From the NCBI GenBank assembly GCA_947650285.1, contig CANTFL010001448.1:186001-250000 (forward strand): DNA of 64,000 bases. The letters run 5' to 3'. Positions 42,118 to 54,960 of this stretch are shown here, piece by piece. The first letter of the stretch is position 1, and every line of letters starts with the position of its first letter. Under the pieces are notes generated by a model. The model was not told where the DNA came from. It ran no database searches and worked only from the letters and a program-made list of their open reading frames with translations. The DNA is from Hyaloperonospora brassicae. Lineage: Eukaryota > Oomycota > Peronosporomycetes > Peronosporales > Peronosporaceae. Position numbers and translations under genes: made by a program.

Positions 42118-44279
42118 CTAGATCAATCGCTAGCTGGAACGAGGCCTTGGAGATCGCAAAATATGCTCTCGATGACTTTGTGGATGAGGATATTCAACAG
42201 AAAACGCCGCAAACTTTTTAGGTGTGGTACGCGTGCGTACCTATATTGTTTTGTATGCTTAATTTAGTATTTGTATTAGGACAATCGCTATTACAAATTG
42301 AATGTGAGTGTCTCGCCTATCACGGACCAACCGAAACGTCGGCGCGACATATGTCATAGATGGTCACAATAGCAATTAGAAATTGCGAATTTAGAAGAAT
42401 GACGCTTTGACGTTTGGCATTCTTATGTCATAATCACTAGATAAGCAGCAACGGCGATGATGATGAGGTTATCTATGGCGAGAAAAAATATATGTATATG
42501 CTGTACCCCAGATGCACACAGCAGCCAGCACAGCAATCTTGGAAAATTGAAGACCACTAGATTAAGGGAAGTTGTTTCATCTTCGTGAATAATTACATAG
42601 CAGAATCTTCGATAGACTGATATTAAATTATGATTAGGTAGAGCCTTATTTTCACGGAAAGGAAAATTCACAATCCACATGTATTCCACCATATCAACAA
42701 AGTGGAAAATATAGTAGAAGGTTTGAGCATTGGCATGATAACATCATCCTTATACGCGTGCAAAGGATCCTAGGCAACTCATATATGCTTTAAATTCCGC
42801 TTTGGGTGCCCCAGAATCCAAAGGTCAAGGTTATATCTTTCTTGCAAAACCGGTACGCGGTCACAACCGAAAATAATTGTATCTGCCACGTTCAATTACC
42901 TTCAAGATAGTCTTGCGGTCATATAACATGTTTGCAGCCGTGTAAATCAAATTCTAAATCTTTACACGATATCAGAACATGTTCTGAAACGTTTGACAGA
43001 GCTTCACGCACAAACATGTCTCCCGCTTGCTAAAAGATGTAAAAGAGCACGACAAGGCTGATCGCTCTTCATTTAAGATATTTATACCGATATATATAGC
43101 CCTATAAGTACAGAAATCTATATAACTCGCGCTCTTTATTCTCACACATCTCCCGGGACATGCAATTCATATTATTGACGTCCACTGGCAGAATAATAGG
43201 GTCATTCGGGATACACTTGGCTACTCCTCCACCGTCCTATCTGGTGGCGGAAACCCAGTTGGATAGCACTCAGTCGTATACGCTGCAGAACTACCACCGC
43301 CAATCGCGTCAAAGATAGTACCTCGTCGTTCCTATGGTTATCGACGTCAAAGATACAGATTAATACCTCATCCTAGCCGATTGCTGATTTCCATGTCTCT
43401 TTGAAGATTGTGGAGAACTGTAGCTAGTGAATCGCAAGTGCGATCGCATGACATTTTCGATCGCGTTCGTATACTTGTTGCAAACATCAAAAACATTTGG
43501 ATAAAAGTAGATCTGTCCCATTCCATCATATCTCATCACGGAGATATTTCGCACCGAGCGAGATGATCACACCAATTATATATGATAATTATAGGATGGT
43601 CCAGCGATTACAACCATTATGTTGACGTAATCATCCAAGCAAAGAAGGATGCTATCGTTATGGCTAAGCCGTTAGGGCAGAAGCGTAAAAGATTACGTCA
43701 GAGCTACTAGCTTCAAGGAAAAAACTACGGGTAAATTTTTGTCGTATAATTTAAGATAAATGCTTCGGCCGAAGAGGGATCGTTGTAAACGTAAAAGACA
43801 ATTTATCTTGGAATAAAGAATCTTGAGATGAGGGTTTATCGCAGCATATAGGGAGAAGATCGTTCAGTTTATCTAAAGGTAGTCTCTACCCCCTGCAAGT
43901 GCCAAATCGCCGTAATCTGCGCTATAAAGCACGATCGGCTGATTGCAAGGTGGCAAATTAAGTTCGCATTTGATGTTGCATTATTGGTGGTCAAATCTGC
44001 GAAAATGTACTTTTAACACACCAAAATAATACTATTGCCGTGATAAGCCGGCCAGTGCAGCTGATGCATTAGGATCAAATGATATTCCATGCCGTATGCC
44101 ACTTTGGGTAGATTGTATATTTCGCCGAACCATTTCCCTTAAACCCCCTTCAAAAGATTTGTGAGCTTAGCAGCTTCTTAATTAGACAACTCCTGTGACT
44201 TTAAGCCAAGGATGGAACCCATGCTTATCGCATCTATCAGCGTAATTTACGCTGATAGCTCCCTTTGAATCGCTAGAAG
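42118..44279. other. 2.2 kb without a recognised feature
   Basis: AT-rich, with no open frame resembling a family and no repeat that I can match elsewhere in the window. Confidence 0.5.
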
Positions 44280-44732
44280 CTTCACCAACCAGATCCACTT
44301 GTAAAAATCTTTTTGGACCTTCCACAGTATGGTGAAACAGAATGTGGTGGATCCGGGTTAGAGGTGGAAGACGTAAAACTCGAGGAATCTACGACAATGG
44401 GAGATCGTGACACTTCTGAGATCGCAGGAGTAACCATGGATTGACGGACCGAAGAACGAGACCGCAAATGAGCGTTCAACGTCTCAGCTCCAGATGATCC
44501 AGCAGAGTCTTCCCTAACCTTCGACGCCGGTATACGCGACTTCTGCTTGCCGCGGAAAGAATGTCGCCGCGGTAGATCTTGTAGTCGCTTGGTGGATCCG
44601 GCAATAGCTAGATCCTACTAACCCTTCGCCTGGGGACGCTTGGTTGATCCGCCCATTGCTGGATCTGACAGGTTACCACCCGACGATGTTTTGCTGTATC
44701 TGGAGGATGAAAAAACCCGGCGTACTCCCTCC

Positions 44733-45926
44733 CTAAATCCTCTTAGTAGATCTGCTGGTGGCTGGATCCGATAGATATCCCATACGGGATCGCTTGGAAA
44801 AAGTGGGCGTGAGATGATCCGTCGAGACGCTACCTCGAACGCGTTTGCCGGACCGAGTGATCGGACCAGCAGCTACATCTGCTGTCGTAACCGGTAGTTC
44901 TGCTGTGGTAGATGGAATTATCGGGGATTCTAGGCTAGCAACGGAATCAAGGATCGCATCTCGGTCGCGAATCGCTCGAGCCCGCTCAATCTCCAGACAG
45001 CCGACCAATTCTTCATATCGAGTGAGCTCTTTGTTCTGGATCGAAAGTTTCTTCGTAAGTTCGGCGGTGAAGGCACGTTGGCGCCGAAGATGAGCTTGAG
45101 ACTGGATGGAAACACTCAGCCTATCTGTAGCGGAAGCCATATTTTTCTGCGCCGATGCCATCTGCAGTTGGAGCCTGTCTTGGGTTACGTTCAGTTTGAT
45201 CTTGGCCTTGTAGAGCGCGGTTTTGAGCTGCATGATCTCTTCGGCCAGATCCGGGCGCGAAATTGATTCTTGGTGTTAGCCTTTACGCTTCTCAGCCGCC
45301 TTCAGAAAATCCTGACGCAACTGCTCATATTTCTTTGGACGTGAAGCACAGATGGAGCCGAGGACGTATGTAGATCCCGCAATCTCTTTTCAAGCTTATC
45401 ATTGCGGGTCCTTTTATCTCGCAAACGTGCTTCCAGCAATCGGTACTATTCCAGCATCGTTTGCTGGGTTTCGATCTATTCGAACAAGCGGGGTAACGGT
45501 TTCGAAGCCTCCTGGCGACTTGGAACCGCGACTATATCACTACGCGAGTCGGGAGAGGATCTCGGAACCCGCCTGCGCAGTATGATACGAGGCGGGATCC
45601 GTCGACATCCGACAAGCGACCAGCGTTGTGGGGATCGTCGCATCTGCCTCTACAACATCCGGCAAGTCAGGATCCGTCGACCTTTTATCGAAGAACAGTA
45701 GAATCGGGAGGAGGGCCAACGTGTCGGTCAGATACTCACGGATTAGCGCCGATGACTCCAAGGCAGGTCTCTGCGGCGATGAAGTAGTGGACCAAGGGTT
45801 CATGATGCCTATTATCTGCGGATAAAGTATACAGCTAGACGGATGCTGCCTGTCAGCTAACGGTACAGAGGAATATTGTGTAGAAGCGAACCATAGAATG
45901 AAGAAAAGCTGAAGAAGGATTACCAA
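44733..45926 (-). pseudogene. fossil coiled-coil ORF of unknown element
   Basis: Minus-strand stretches 45926-45540 and 45233-44733 are in the same frame; stops and shifts separate them, with the intermediate piece LRDKRTRNDKLEKRLRDL in another frame. The second half reads as heptads rich in Leu, Lys, Gln and Glu (TALYKAKIKLNVTQDRLQL, AELTKKLSIQNKELTRYEEL), then a Ser/Arg/Thr-rich, basic tail (GPITRSGKRVRGS). The first half has acidic and proline parts. No domain recognised. GC is higher than the flanks, so it is probably an element protein, perhaps a gag or an accessory ORF, not a host gene. Confidence 0.4.
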
Positions 45927-46254
45927 CAGACTCCGATCAAGTACAAATTGGACGAGTGGATTACAACTGCCAGATCTGACCCCTTACAGGATCTGGTCTG
46001 AGAAGGAATTCGATTTATGAGGTGATCGAGTTGGTAGTGGATCCATCATCTCGATCAAAAAAGGATCAGGGACCACGACCGAAGGATCCGGATCGGGATT
46101 CTAGCCAAGGTTAATCCAGATCAAGAGTAAGATGCAGGATCCAGATCCAAGTCAGGGATAGGGATAAATCAAGGGACCAGCGGTGTGCAAGAGAGAGGGG
46201 TGCTTGGCTGGCGACACTTGGCAAGTACTTTCTCTATAGATAGGCTTAAATGAC

Positions 46255-46870
46255 GACGCGTAGCAAGTACCTCCTGAATAGATATACTATATCGTAGGTT
46301 TAGCGGAATGGTTGGCTAACATCAAACAGAGTTCAATTTACTTCAAAAGACACGCGTCGCTTCTTCCGGGCAGGTTCTTTGGCCTCCCGACGATCAAGAT
46401 CCACGCTCCGTCTACCCAAGTATCGCACCTGGATAATTTGGCCGGGTGCATACAAGAACTCTCACAAACAACAAGCCAACTACGATAGGACGCAGCATGA
46501 GCTCAAGTGAAATTAAGATCGCGATACGGCTCAAGTGATCAGAAGGTAAAGCAGATCAAGATCTACATTTGAAAAGTGCAATATCAACAAGATCCGGGTA
46601 TCTCATATCGAGTGCTCCCTAGTAATCAGTGACCAAGTGAGGATCCTCACACGATCACCCCATCCCCAACCACGGTCAAGCTAGGTATGGACACGAGTCC
46701 ACCGAGAAGAGTGCAACCCTCCTACCGACGGGTACACAAGGTGAGCAAGACGACACATAGCACGGAATTGGGGTACCCCCTCCGATAGTCGGTCGTCTGT
46801 GCAACAGTGAAGAGGCGGGATCACATCAGCATTTTTTGGACCCCGCTCCACCACAGCAACACGGCGTGCC
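46255..46870 (+). repeat. dispersed repeat family, copy B
   Basis: Marker ACGGGTACACAAGGTG at about 46728-46743, then CCTCCGATAGTCGGTCGTC; preceded by an ACACGCGTCGCTTCTTCC block. Confidence 0.75.
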
Positions 46871-47548
46871 TTCCGCCAGTCGAAACCGGCAGTAATACGA
46901 AAGGCGGGATCGAGTTATCAGCCTCCGAGTTAGAAGGTGCGGACGATGCAGAATCCATGGAAGTTGTGGATGCACAGTCGATTGACACTGTATGTTGACT
47001 TCCGGTGCAGGATACAATTGTGGAGAAGCGCAGAAGAATAATGATGGAAAGTGTGAATCGCGCCTACCGCATTAGGTGCGAGATCGATTTAATTGGTGGA
47101 TTGCGCTCGGAGATAGGCCCGTTGGCACAAATGATGGTGTCACACGACTGAGTGACACGAAATGACTGTGAGAATTATGCCGATTAATCTACCCAACCTC
47201 CTGAAGGAGTATAGTCAAGAATCGAGGACTGACCGATCACGATCCGCATCAAGGGATTTGATCACCAAGGTACAAGAACCGGATCGCTCAAGGAATGAAT
47301 ATCGACTAGAATACTGATTCGCTAATGATAATGGATTATAGGTGAATATGGAAGCAAGCTGGAAGCGTAGATCGTCAAGATCATCAAAGTTGCGAGGTCT
47401 CAAAAGTAATGGCGATTCGGCGATGGATGCCAAATCAAAAAATCGAGAGATTGATCACGATCCATCCAGGGTGAGTAATGCTTAATTATCGTGAACGCAT
47501 AATTAATGTGCACACATAATTTGTGTGGATCACATACCGCGATGCACT

Positions 47549-47600
47549 ACCCCGCGATCCACTACGCTGCAATCCACTACCCTGCGATCCACTACGGAGT
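47549..47600. repeat. 15-bp tandem repeat
   Basis: ACTACCCCGCGATCC, ACTACGCTGCAATCC, ACTACCCTGCGATCC and a partial copy. Confidence 0.85.
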
Positions 47601-47639
47601 ATCTGCTGTGAACAACATGATACACGAGGTAAATTACAT

Positions 47640-48275
47640 AGACAGGCGACACGCAACATCAGACCTAGCAAGCAGATATGCTTAGTTATAGGTTTTAAAT
47701 TTGGTTGGTTGACATTAAACAGAAATTAATTTGCAACGAAAGACACGCGTCGACTTCTCTCGGGCAAGAAAAACTGGCCTCCTGTTGAATAGAGAGTTAC
47801 CCGCGTCTTTACAAACTTCGTCTTTGGATTATTTGGCCAGGTGAAACATCAGTTCTCACATCCCCTCAACTGCGATCGGACGCAGTGAACCTTACGGTCC
47901 GGATTCAAGATCACGAGACGGCTTGAGAGGTCTGAAGGCTCGCGGATCAAGCATCACCTTTGAATACAGGCTATTCTGGGAGAGCGCTAAGCATACACGC
48001 AATCGAGTCAAGAATTGTTTACTCGATCTACATTACGTTTGACCAATGCAAAATTACCATTCGATGAACCCCTATGGCCAAAAACAGTCAAGTTCATCTC
48101 CAGCCCAAGTCCACGAAGAAGAGCGCAAGCCGCCCCTCCGACGGGTACACAAGGTGATCAAGAAAACACAGAGCACGGAATCGGATAACTCCCTCCATTA
48201 GTCGGTCGTCCGAACGTAAATGGTTGGTCGGGATCACAAGATATTTGTGATCATCACTGCACCACAAACTGACTT
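47640..48275 (+). repeat. dispersed repeat family, copy C
   Basis: Marker ACGGGTACACAAGGTG at about 48141-48156; preceded by GACACGCGTCGACTTCTC. Copies B and C have the same orientation, about 1.4 kb apart, so they could be the LTRs of a small element with the 0.77 kb between them inside, but I found no primer site. Confidence 0.75.
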
Positions 48276-49675
48276 AATACTTGCAATCTCGGATCGAGAT
48301 CGAGAGATCGGATCGAGATCGCGAGATCGAATCGGGACCGCGGTTTTCGGTTAGATTCGGCTTTAGCTTAGGTAACGATCTCAGCATCACGACATATCCC
48401 ACCCTTGTAATACACGATCTTGCGATCTGGTACGTTAGAGTACTGGATCGTGAGCCAATCTTTCCTGCTAGTATTCTTTCGATCAGTATCCTTATCGAAA
48501 TTTGCTGACGCTTGCGATCTGTTGACCCCTACGCCCCAACTCAATGTTAAAACCTTGTGATTGCTTTGCCACATCTTCATGGCTGCTTCAACGTACGAAT
48601 TTAGATGAAAAGAGGCAATAAGGTCGCATCAGTCGATCTCACCACCATCAGGGTCATCCTGCCACAAATCAATGTAGCGCTGGACGGTCCCAAATGGCTT
48701 CCGTTGAAGATATAGCGAATCTTCTGATTCCGCGTTCAATATAACTTGAGCGTACGGAGACAATCCACTATATTAAGTTCTCGGTGTGACCAAGATCGGC
48801 GTGATCGCTTGATCCGATACCCTGTAATCGATCTACTCATCAATGGCCAGCTCAATCTTCTTATCTGCTTTATCGCAAGTACGATTCCTCAGAATTTACG
48901 AAACGAAACGACCTGTCTGCTATAATTACTTGGTAGATATCGCATTACAATAGCGTCTACGCATCGAAAGATCCAACTGTAAATACCGCGTCTTTTAGCA
49001 ACTGAATCAGACTACAAGTCACTTCAGCTGGTTTGACGGTGAGACATGAGTTAATGTCGGCGTTCGTAGCGGACTAATTAGCTGTGCCATGAAGATCTTC
49101 AGCACTGCATCACTCGACAATAGCTTCTTGAACTCCTTCCAGTGGTAGTCTTTCGCCAGCATTTTGACCTGCCAGTCTTCGAGCCATCCCGTCATCTTGT
49201 CTGCATCGTCCATAACCTTAATCCGCCGCTCCAATATTGTCATGGCGCGATCGTGTGGATCTGGTCAAACATTGTGGTCCTGTCGATCTGATCCAGCTTT
49301 GCGATCGTGTGGATTCTATCTAGCTACGTCTTTCACTACTCACTCAGGCTTCACGATCTTCGTCTTTGAGATTGGTTGAAGGGTCTTGTAATGTCCATGA
49401 TTCGTTAAAATGATTTCTCCCAGCAAAGCATGCTTTGTAGCATGACCCGCGCTGGTCACCAAAAAGACATTAAGAGGAGAAGTAGGGTTACCTTCCAGAT
49501 AGATAAGTCGACTTTTATTATTTTTCATCATCAAAACCATTAAAAACCTTAAAAGACCGGGGATTATAAAAGTTATCGCGTCTGTGACGTTTCCATCAGC
49601 CTCTGACGCTTCCATCCCAAGTTCTGTCTTTTTCTTCACTCAAAACTCACGGTACAATCTCGATTTAATACAAGA
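48276..49675. other. 1.4 kb of decayed sequence without a gene
   Basis: Starts with a GATCGAGA simple repeat (48290-48330). Minus-strand open stretches near 49243-49019 and 49639-49340 resemble no family I recognise. Confidence 0.4.
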
Positions 49676-50230
49676 ACCGGGCACGCACAATATCGTGATG
49701 GAGAGGAATTCAAACATTTCCTGATACGATCCCGCCTCTCCACTTGCTTCCAGAAGACCGCAATCGTAGGGTTACTCCATTTCCGTGCTTTATTTAATAA
49801 TTGACTTGTCTACCCGTCGGTATGGGGGGGTTGCACTCTTCCAGATGGACTCGTGTCAATGGCAAAATTGACCGTGGTTGCGATGGGGTCGAGGTCCAAT
49901 AGAGGTGTTAAAATTTTCACACCGCGGTTGGGGTTGGCGGGGTCTCGTGGAATTCTTCACGGAGTCACTTGAATACTTGTAGACTGCTCGATATGAGTCA
50001 CCCTGATTTGTAACAGATCGCCTTGTCCAAAGCAGATATTTGATCCGCGAGCCTTCTGACCGCTTGACCGGTCTCGCGATCTTGATCACCTTTTTTTTAC
50101 TGCCACTCTAGCCAACTTTTATGTTTGCGAGAGTCCTGAACGCACTTGGCCAGCCAATCCAGGTGCGATACTTAAATAGAAGAAAGGCATAGCTCGTAAT
50201 TTCTTCGGGAGGCTAGAAAATATAGCCAAG
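49676..50230 (-). repeat. dispersed repeat family, copy D
   Basis: Minus-strand copy: reverse complement of TACCCGTCGG at 49811, with GATCCCGCCTCTCCA and AAAATTGACCGTGGTTG blocks matching copies B and C read backwards. Confidence 0.65.
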
Positions 50231-50639
50231 AAGAGATAAGACGTGTCAATTTTTGAAAATTGAACTTTGTAAGATATTAGCCATCCATCTTACAAAATCT
50301 ACGACCTCGCCCATACAAATATAAAGCGCTCGCTACGTGTCTTCCTATAATTTAATCTGTATCTGGTACATCGTAGGGTCCTTGATAGGTCCTCAGCCTC
50401 TACCTCAGGTCAAGATCTGATCTCACGTCGGGTTCCCGTTAAAAGCTTAACCACTGTCGGATCGGATCAGCTTTTGAATAAAACTCAAAAGACGTAATGC
50501 CCTAATTCGAACCTAATGTCTAGTCTAATTACCACCGTAGCCATTCTTCATTCCATTTTACATACTATTTTGATCCACCTCCATACCTAGGCATAGTAGT
50601 AGTTTTCAATTACCATTTAGCCTAGTTTAATTTAATATT

Positions 50640-51140
50640 TCATACACGTGTCGAGTTCTCTTTCGGATTGGATTACTCGCCATTCGACGTCAATAAAGCC
50701 GCATACTTAATTCGAGTGATGTACCTGGATTGTTTGGCCACGGATCAAGAACTATTAGTCTAAATTCCCAACAGCGATCGGACGAAGCTGCAGTGTAAAA
50801 GAAAATCTGCAATATTGCGAGACGGCTAAAGTGGTCAAAAGGTCAAGCGGTTCAAAATCTACGCATTAGACCAGGCACCCTCGTCGATATATAGAAGCTC
50901 ATATCGAGTACCTATTGGTGACCTGTGATTGCGTGAAGCTTTTTACGCAATCACCCCTGTCCCAAACGCGGTCAAGTTTTATATCGACAAAAGTCCACCG
51001 AGAAGATTGCAGCCCGCCCTACCGACGGGTACACAAAATGTAGAAAGAAAAATGACGCGAAATGAGTATTCTATTTAACAGGACGTTCTTGGGCGCCAGT
51101 GGATAGTCAAAGTGACAAGAATATTTTGATTTATATTCCA
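50640..51140 (+). repeat. dispersed repeat family, copy E
   Basis: Marker ACCGACGGGTACACAAAATG near 51021; ACACGTGTCGAGTTCTCTT near 50644. Opposite orientation to copy D and 0.4 kb away from it. Confidence 0.65.
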
Positions 51141-52080
51141 CCACACGTAGATATATACATGTCGTTGATATATGAGCAAGGGCCCCATCTCATTATAGTC
51201 TCTTTTTTAAACAATTCAACGCGGTGTTTAACGTCACTAAAGGGTCGGAAGCGTGTTACAAGGCCTATTGTTCGACTGCCGTTTATTACGTATTGTAGTC
51301 TAAAACGCTAACTTTAAAAATCTTACATTAAAGGCGTATTTTTTTATTTTCCCTTTTTCTTCATTGTGATTATACAATATTTTAAATTCATAAGAGCAAA
51401 ACTTCTCGCTTTTTAAGAATGTGTATGAGATTTGGATCATGTCCTTGGTTTCCTGTCAGCTGCATTGATATAGGTCTCCAGTAAACAAAAATTTGTATCA
51501 GATTGAAATTATCAGTTCAAATGCATGTATTGCTTGTACTAGCCACTTTCAGTTTCGGTTGAGCAGACTCTTTTTATGGCAAAATCTCTAAGATCTTGCA
51601 TAAACTGCCTAATCCTAAGTATGTGTTTAAGCTAAGGTAGTTGCGATAAAACTTGATAGGTAATAGTTATATGTAATTGTACACGTCTCATACATGCGGT
51701 CCGAACTTTAGGATGACTCGTTAAGGCCTGAAATATGTCTTTGCCGGATTTAAACGTATTTCAGACGCTTGTTGAAGGCCCTCAACAAATTTAATGCATA
51801 CACGGTTCAAATTTCACCCGTAAGGCTTAAGGTTTGGCAGGTCCTGTATAATTTATATATCATATTGTATCTTTTAACATTTTTCAGTGCGATAATAAGA
51901 TTTAATGAAATTGTCTGCCCCTAGAGGCAATGTTTACAAAAACTATTTCATAGAATGGATTCTCTATGGAGATATGAATGTGTGGCATATTGTGTAGACG
52001 TAAATGCACCGAACAAGACGCAGAAAAATAGATTTGCTGTATAGTTTAACATTCAATTCGTTAAGCATCATTTCCTTCGA
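51141..52080. other. about 0.9 kb without a recognised feature
   Basis: AT-rich, nothing seen. Confidence 0.5.
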
Positions 52081-52477
52081 ACATGTCCTTTTTCAGAAGC
52101 TCACAACGGTGGCAACATATTTCGTTTGATCGTTTCAAGGTAATAAAAAATAAATTGGTTGTCGTGGCTTAAACATCGTCACTAACAAGAGCCATAACGA
52201 TGGCGTGGTAAGTCGTCTTTTCAACGGAAATTTATTTTTAATACTACGTGAAGTCGCAATATATATTGTACCGAAACTGAGGCAATTGCACTCATTTGTA
52301 GTACACCCACACGCTTGTGGGCGTTCCAAGACGCTCATCAGATGGATATCTATTTAACAAGTGGTAGGCATCGTAACTGATCGATGCTGACAGCTCATCG
52401 TTGGCTCGTATCTCCTGAGCCAAGGTAGTCCTAGGATGACGTCAAACTTGTCAATCGGATCCAGTACGATGAAATCA

Positions 52478-52765
52478 TCATCGGACTGTTAGTCTTTTAA
52501 CGTGTAGTGGATTCCGGACTACAAGTTGTTTCACGGGAATTGATGCACTTGTCACTAGACCCACCTTCACCCTCGTCGGTAGGATATCTCGCTCAACAAA
52601 GTTTAGTCTTTCAGCCTCTAGTGACTGTCGACGAACAGAAATGTTCGACGCCTCACAGTCAACTGGGCTTGAAGCGACAAATCTTTTATTACTTTCAACG
52701 TCAACTTCATGAGGGATCCTCATCACCAGGTACAGAGACACACAGTGACTATGTGGCGGGAGCAA
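52478..52765 (-). pseudogene. protease of copy 3
   Basis: Contains VDCEAS at the position of DCGAS in copy 1; the Gly is replaced by Glu, so it is unlikely to be active. Confidence 0.65.
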
Positions 52766-52771
52766 CCATCT

Positions 52772-53851
52772 TCAAGCGGTTTCCAAATTCTCTCGATACT
52801 CCTGGATCAGTAGGGCGTTCTGACCATATTGACCCCGACCATTGTTTGGTGGTCCGTCTCGATGTTGCGGCTTTGCAACAGCGTCGGTTTCTCGTCCACC
52901 ACTTATAACAGCTGGTATGCGGTCACTTCGATCAGTAGCGCGAGGTTCTGAGCCGGGGACACCGCATTCATATGCGTAGTGTCTTAACTTGGGAAGCGAT
53001 GACATCGATGAAATTGTTTGTCGTTCGAAGAGCGAGGTTTCTTGCCCTCCACATACCTGAGGTTTATAGGCTCTGGAAGTCCGACCGCTGGTCGTCTCTG
53101 TAGACGATAAGAAGTCAGCGTAGCTTGGGCCTGTCTCACGCTTGAGTATTTCTACTCCGCAGCTGAGATCGCTTCTACAAGTCTCTTCATATCTCCGCAG
53201 AAAAAATGGGTACTTGACGGGACCATATGCAAGACCCTTAATAAATATCGTGATTTACACCGATTCGCTCACAGGGTTTGCTACCATGCAACTTCTATGG
53301 TAACGCACATGTTAGGTGGAATCGTGAAACTTATGCTTACCCTGATTGAGGTACAGGAGCTCTGATAGAGCTCTGAACTCTGCTCTGGGCGGCTCGAACA
53401 TTTTGCTGGATAGGGGCTTAAAGATTTTTAATGACCCAAACACATCTGGGTCGTGCAGCTTCAGATTCAGGGCCCAACTTCTGGCATCCCCTGCCAAGTA
53501 TGAAGGAACAAATATAACCCCCATTCTCTCATCGTCGATACGAAGGGCCTTGATGGTACTGTAAACCTCGTCGAACCATCTCAATAGGAAATCTTTCTCA
53601 ATTCTCCGGTACTTGTAGATCTCTAGCATTAAAGTCTTCCGTCAAAGCGTTCGCGTTGACTCTGCGTACTGAGACTGTTTCTGTCTTAGTATATCAGTCT
53701 GTTGGCGATCTTGTTGTAGCAACAATGCCACCTCTGCTAGCGAATTATCAAGTTTTCGTTGCAAGAATTTTCTGATGACGGAATACTGACGGTCCCCGTC
53801 CCTTGAGGATAGCATGGCCCAGATAGCTCCTTCACCAACGGTCGAACTCAT
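52772..53851 (-). pseudogene. gag of copy 3
   Basis: Pieces at 53851-53642, 53629-53312 and 53005-52772, in more than one frame, match copy-1 gag in order, including a Gln-rich linker (VALLLQQDRQQTDILRQ) and the gag core. The first Cys of the zinc knuckle is lost in this frame. Confidence 0.8.
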
Positions 53852-53996
53852 ATGTCCGATTGCACTCCATTCGAAATTGCTAAAACGGGAATAGTTTTAC
53901 GAGTTCCGTGAAAGCAGTAGCCTTCTATATCGCCCAATATGTTCATGTTGGGCGATGAGCTTGTAGCCCTTAAACGGACTACAAAGTGCTGCCAGG

Positions 53997-54430
53997 TATA
54001 ACGGGTCACCAACGACTACGAACTGGTCTGCCATTACGGATCCAACTCTCACTGACAACGGTGAAGTTCAGTGGCCTGCTAGGCAAATACACAATACAGA
54101 GGAAGGTAAAGACTAAAATAAAGACTTTAGTCGTGGTAAAATCAACACTGCTATTTAATACAATTGAGTTTTATAGCTTTTTTTCTCTGTTTGTCCTGAC
54201 TTAATTATATTGATATAACTAAGCGTATGATGACGTCTACTCATCACCCATTGCGTGCGTATAGTAGCGGTTGATGGGTTGCTATCATCACAATATGAAT
54301 TAATCTGTAGACCCTTCGGTCATCCTAACGATATCACTATACCTAGTGATATAATAAAAAATTAACGTAAGACAATTCATTGTCAATTTCTTCTGAATGA
54401 CATTTTCGTGTAACGGGCTATCCTGTTACA
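53997..54430 (-). repeat. 5' LTR of copy 3 (434 bp)
   Basis: Read on the minus strand it starts TGTAACAGG and ends CCCGTTATA, followed by CCTGGCAGCACTTTG, as in copy 1. Confidence 0.85.
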
Positions 54431-54960
54431 TGAGGGAGGGGAGGAAAGACCCATGAACGATCTATCGTTGTCTTGGAGAAGAAGGTTTACGTGCGACACG
54501 GCTCTAGACGGCTGTCTATGACTTCTAGACGCCCTCGGAAGGCCTTGCATGACAGTAGTACGAGACCCGAAACATGGCCTGGGAGCGCGATTAAAGCAAT
54601 CGGGGCGCAGTGCAGCAAAAGCAAAAAGTGAAGCGTCGCGCTCGCGTTATCCTGCACTTGCCTGTCACGAATCGAAGACTTTATCACACCGACCTGGAAA
54701 GGTTGGGTTCTGCACAAAGTAAACGCTCGAGTAGTGGAAGAAACTCTAAGGCATCGATTCTTCGGCAAAGTTTGTTTGTTACGCCCGACGACGCCCAGGA
54801 TGACAATCGCAAGCAGCTCGAGTGCGTGCCGTTATCGGCACATTATCCACTTTGACAGCACTTATGGATGTGACCGAGCGCTGGTCACGCTGAACAGACG
54901 ACAGTCGGTAACAGTAATGTCGGAAGTCGAAAAGCAGCACCGTGTCCTCAATCATTAAAA
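54431..54960. other. GC-rich island, origin unknown
   Basis: About 500 bp of clearly higher GC than either flank, with overlapping open frames on the plus strand (54610-54855 and 54734-54958) but no recognised family. Could be a fragment of a host gene or of another element. Confidence 0.35.

Larger units (their letters stand above)
52081..54430 (-). mobile_element. truncated minus-strand Gypsy copy (copy 3)
   Basis: LTR at 53997-54430, primer-site string right after it, then gag and protease read leftward until about 52.1 kb, where similarity to copy 1 (equivalent to about 20.5 kb) stops. RT, RNase H, integrase and the 3' LTR are absent. Clear parallels: gag residues DDERMGVIFVPSYLAGDARSWAL, the zinc-knuckle remnant KLRHYAYEC and a protease with VDCEAS. 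Broken by stops and frameshifts. Confidence 0.82.

Noticed and set aside
49019..49243. Possible effector WY-like fragment
   Set aside because: A few Trp and Tyr residues only; no RxLR or signal peptide, and the frame is short within decayed repeats.
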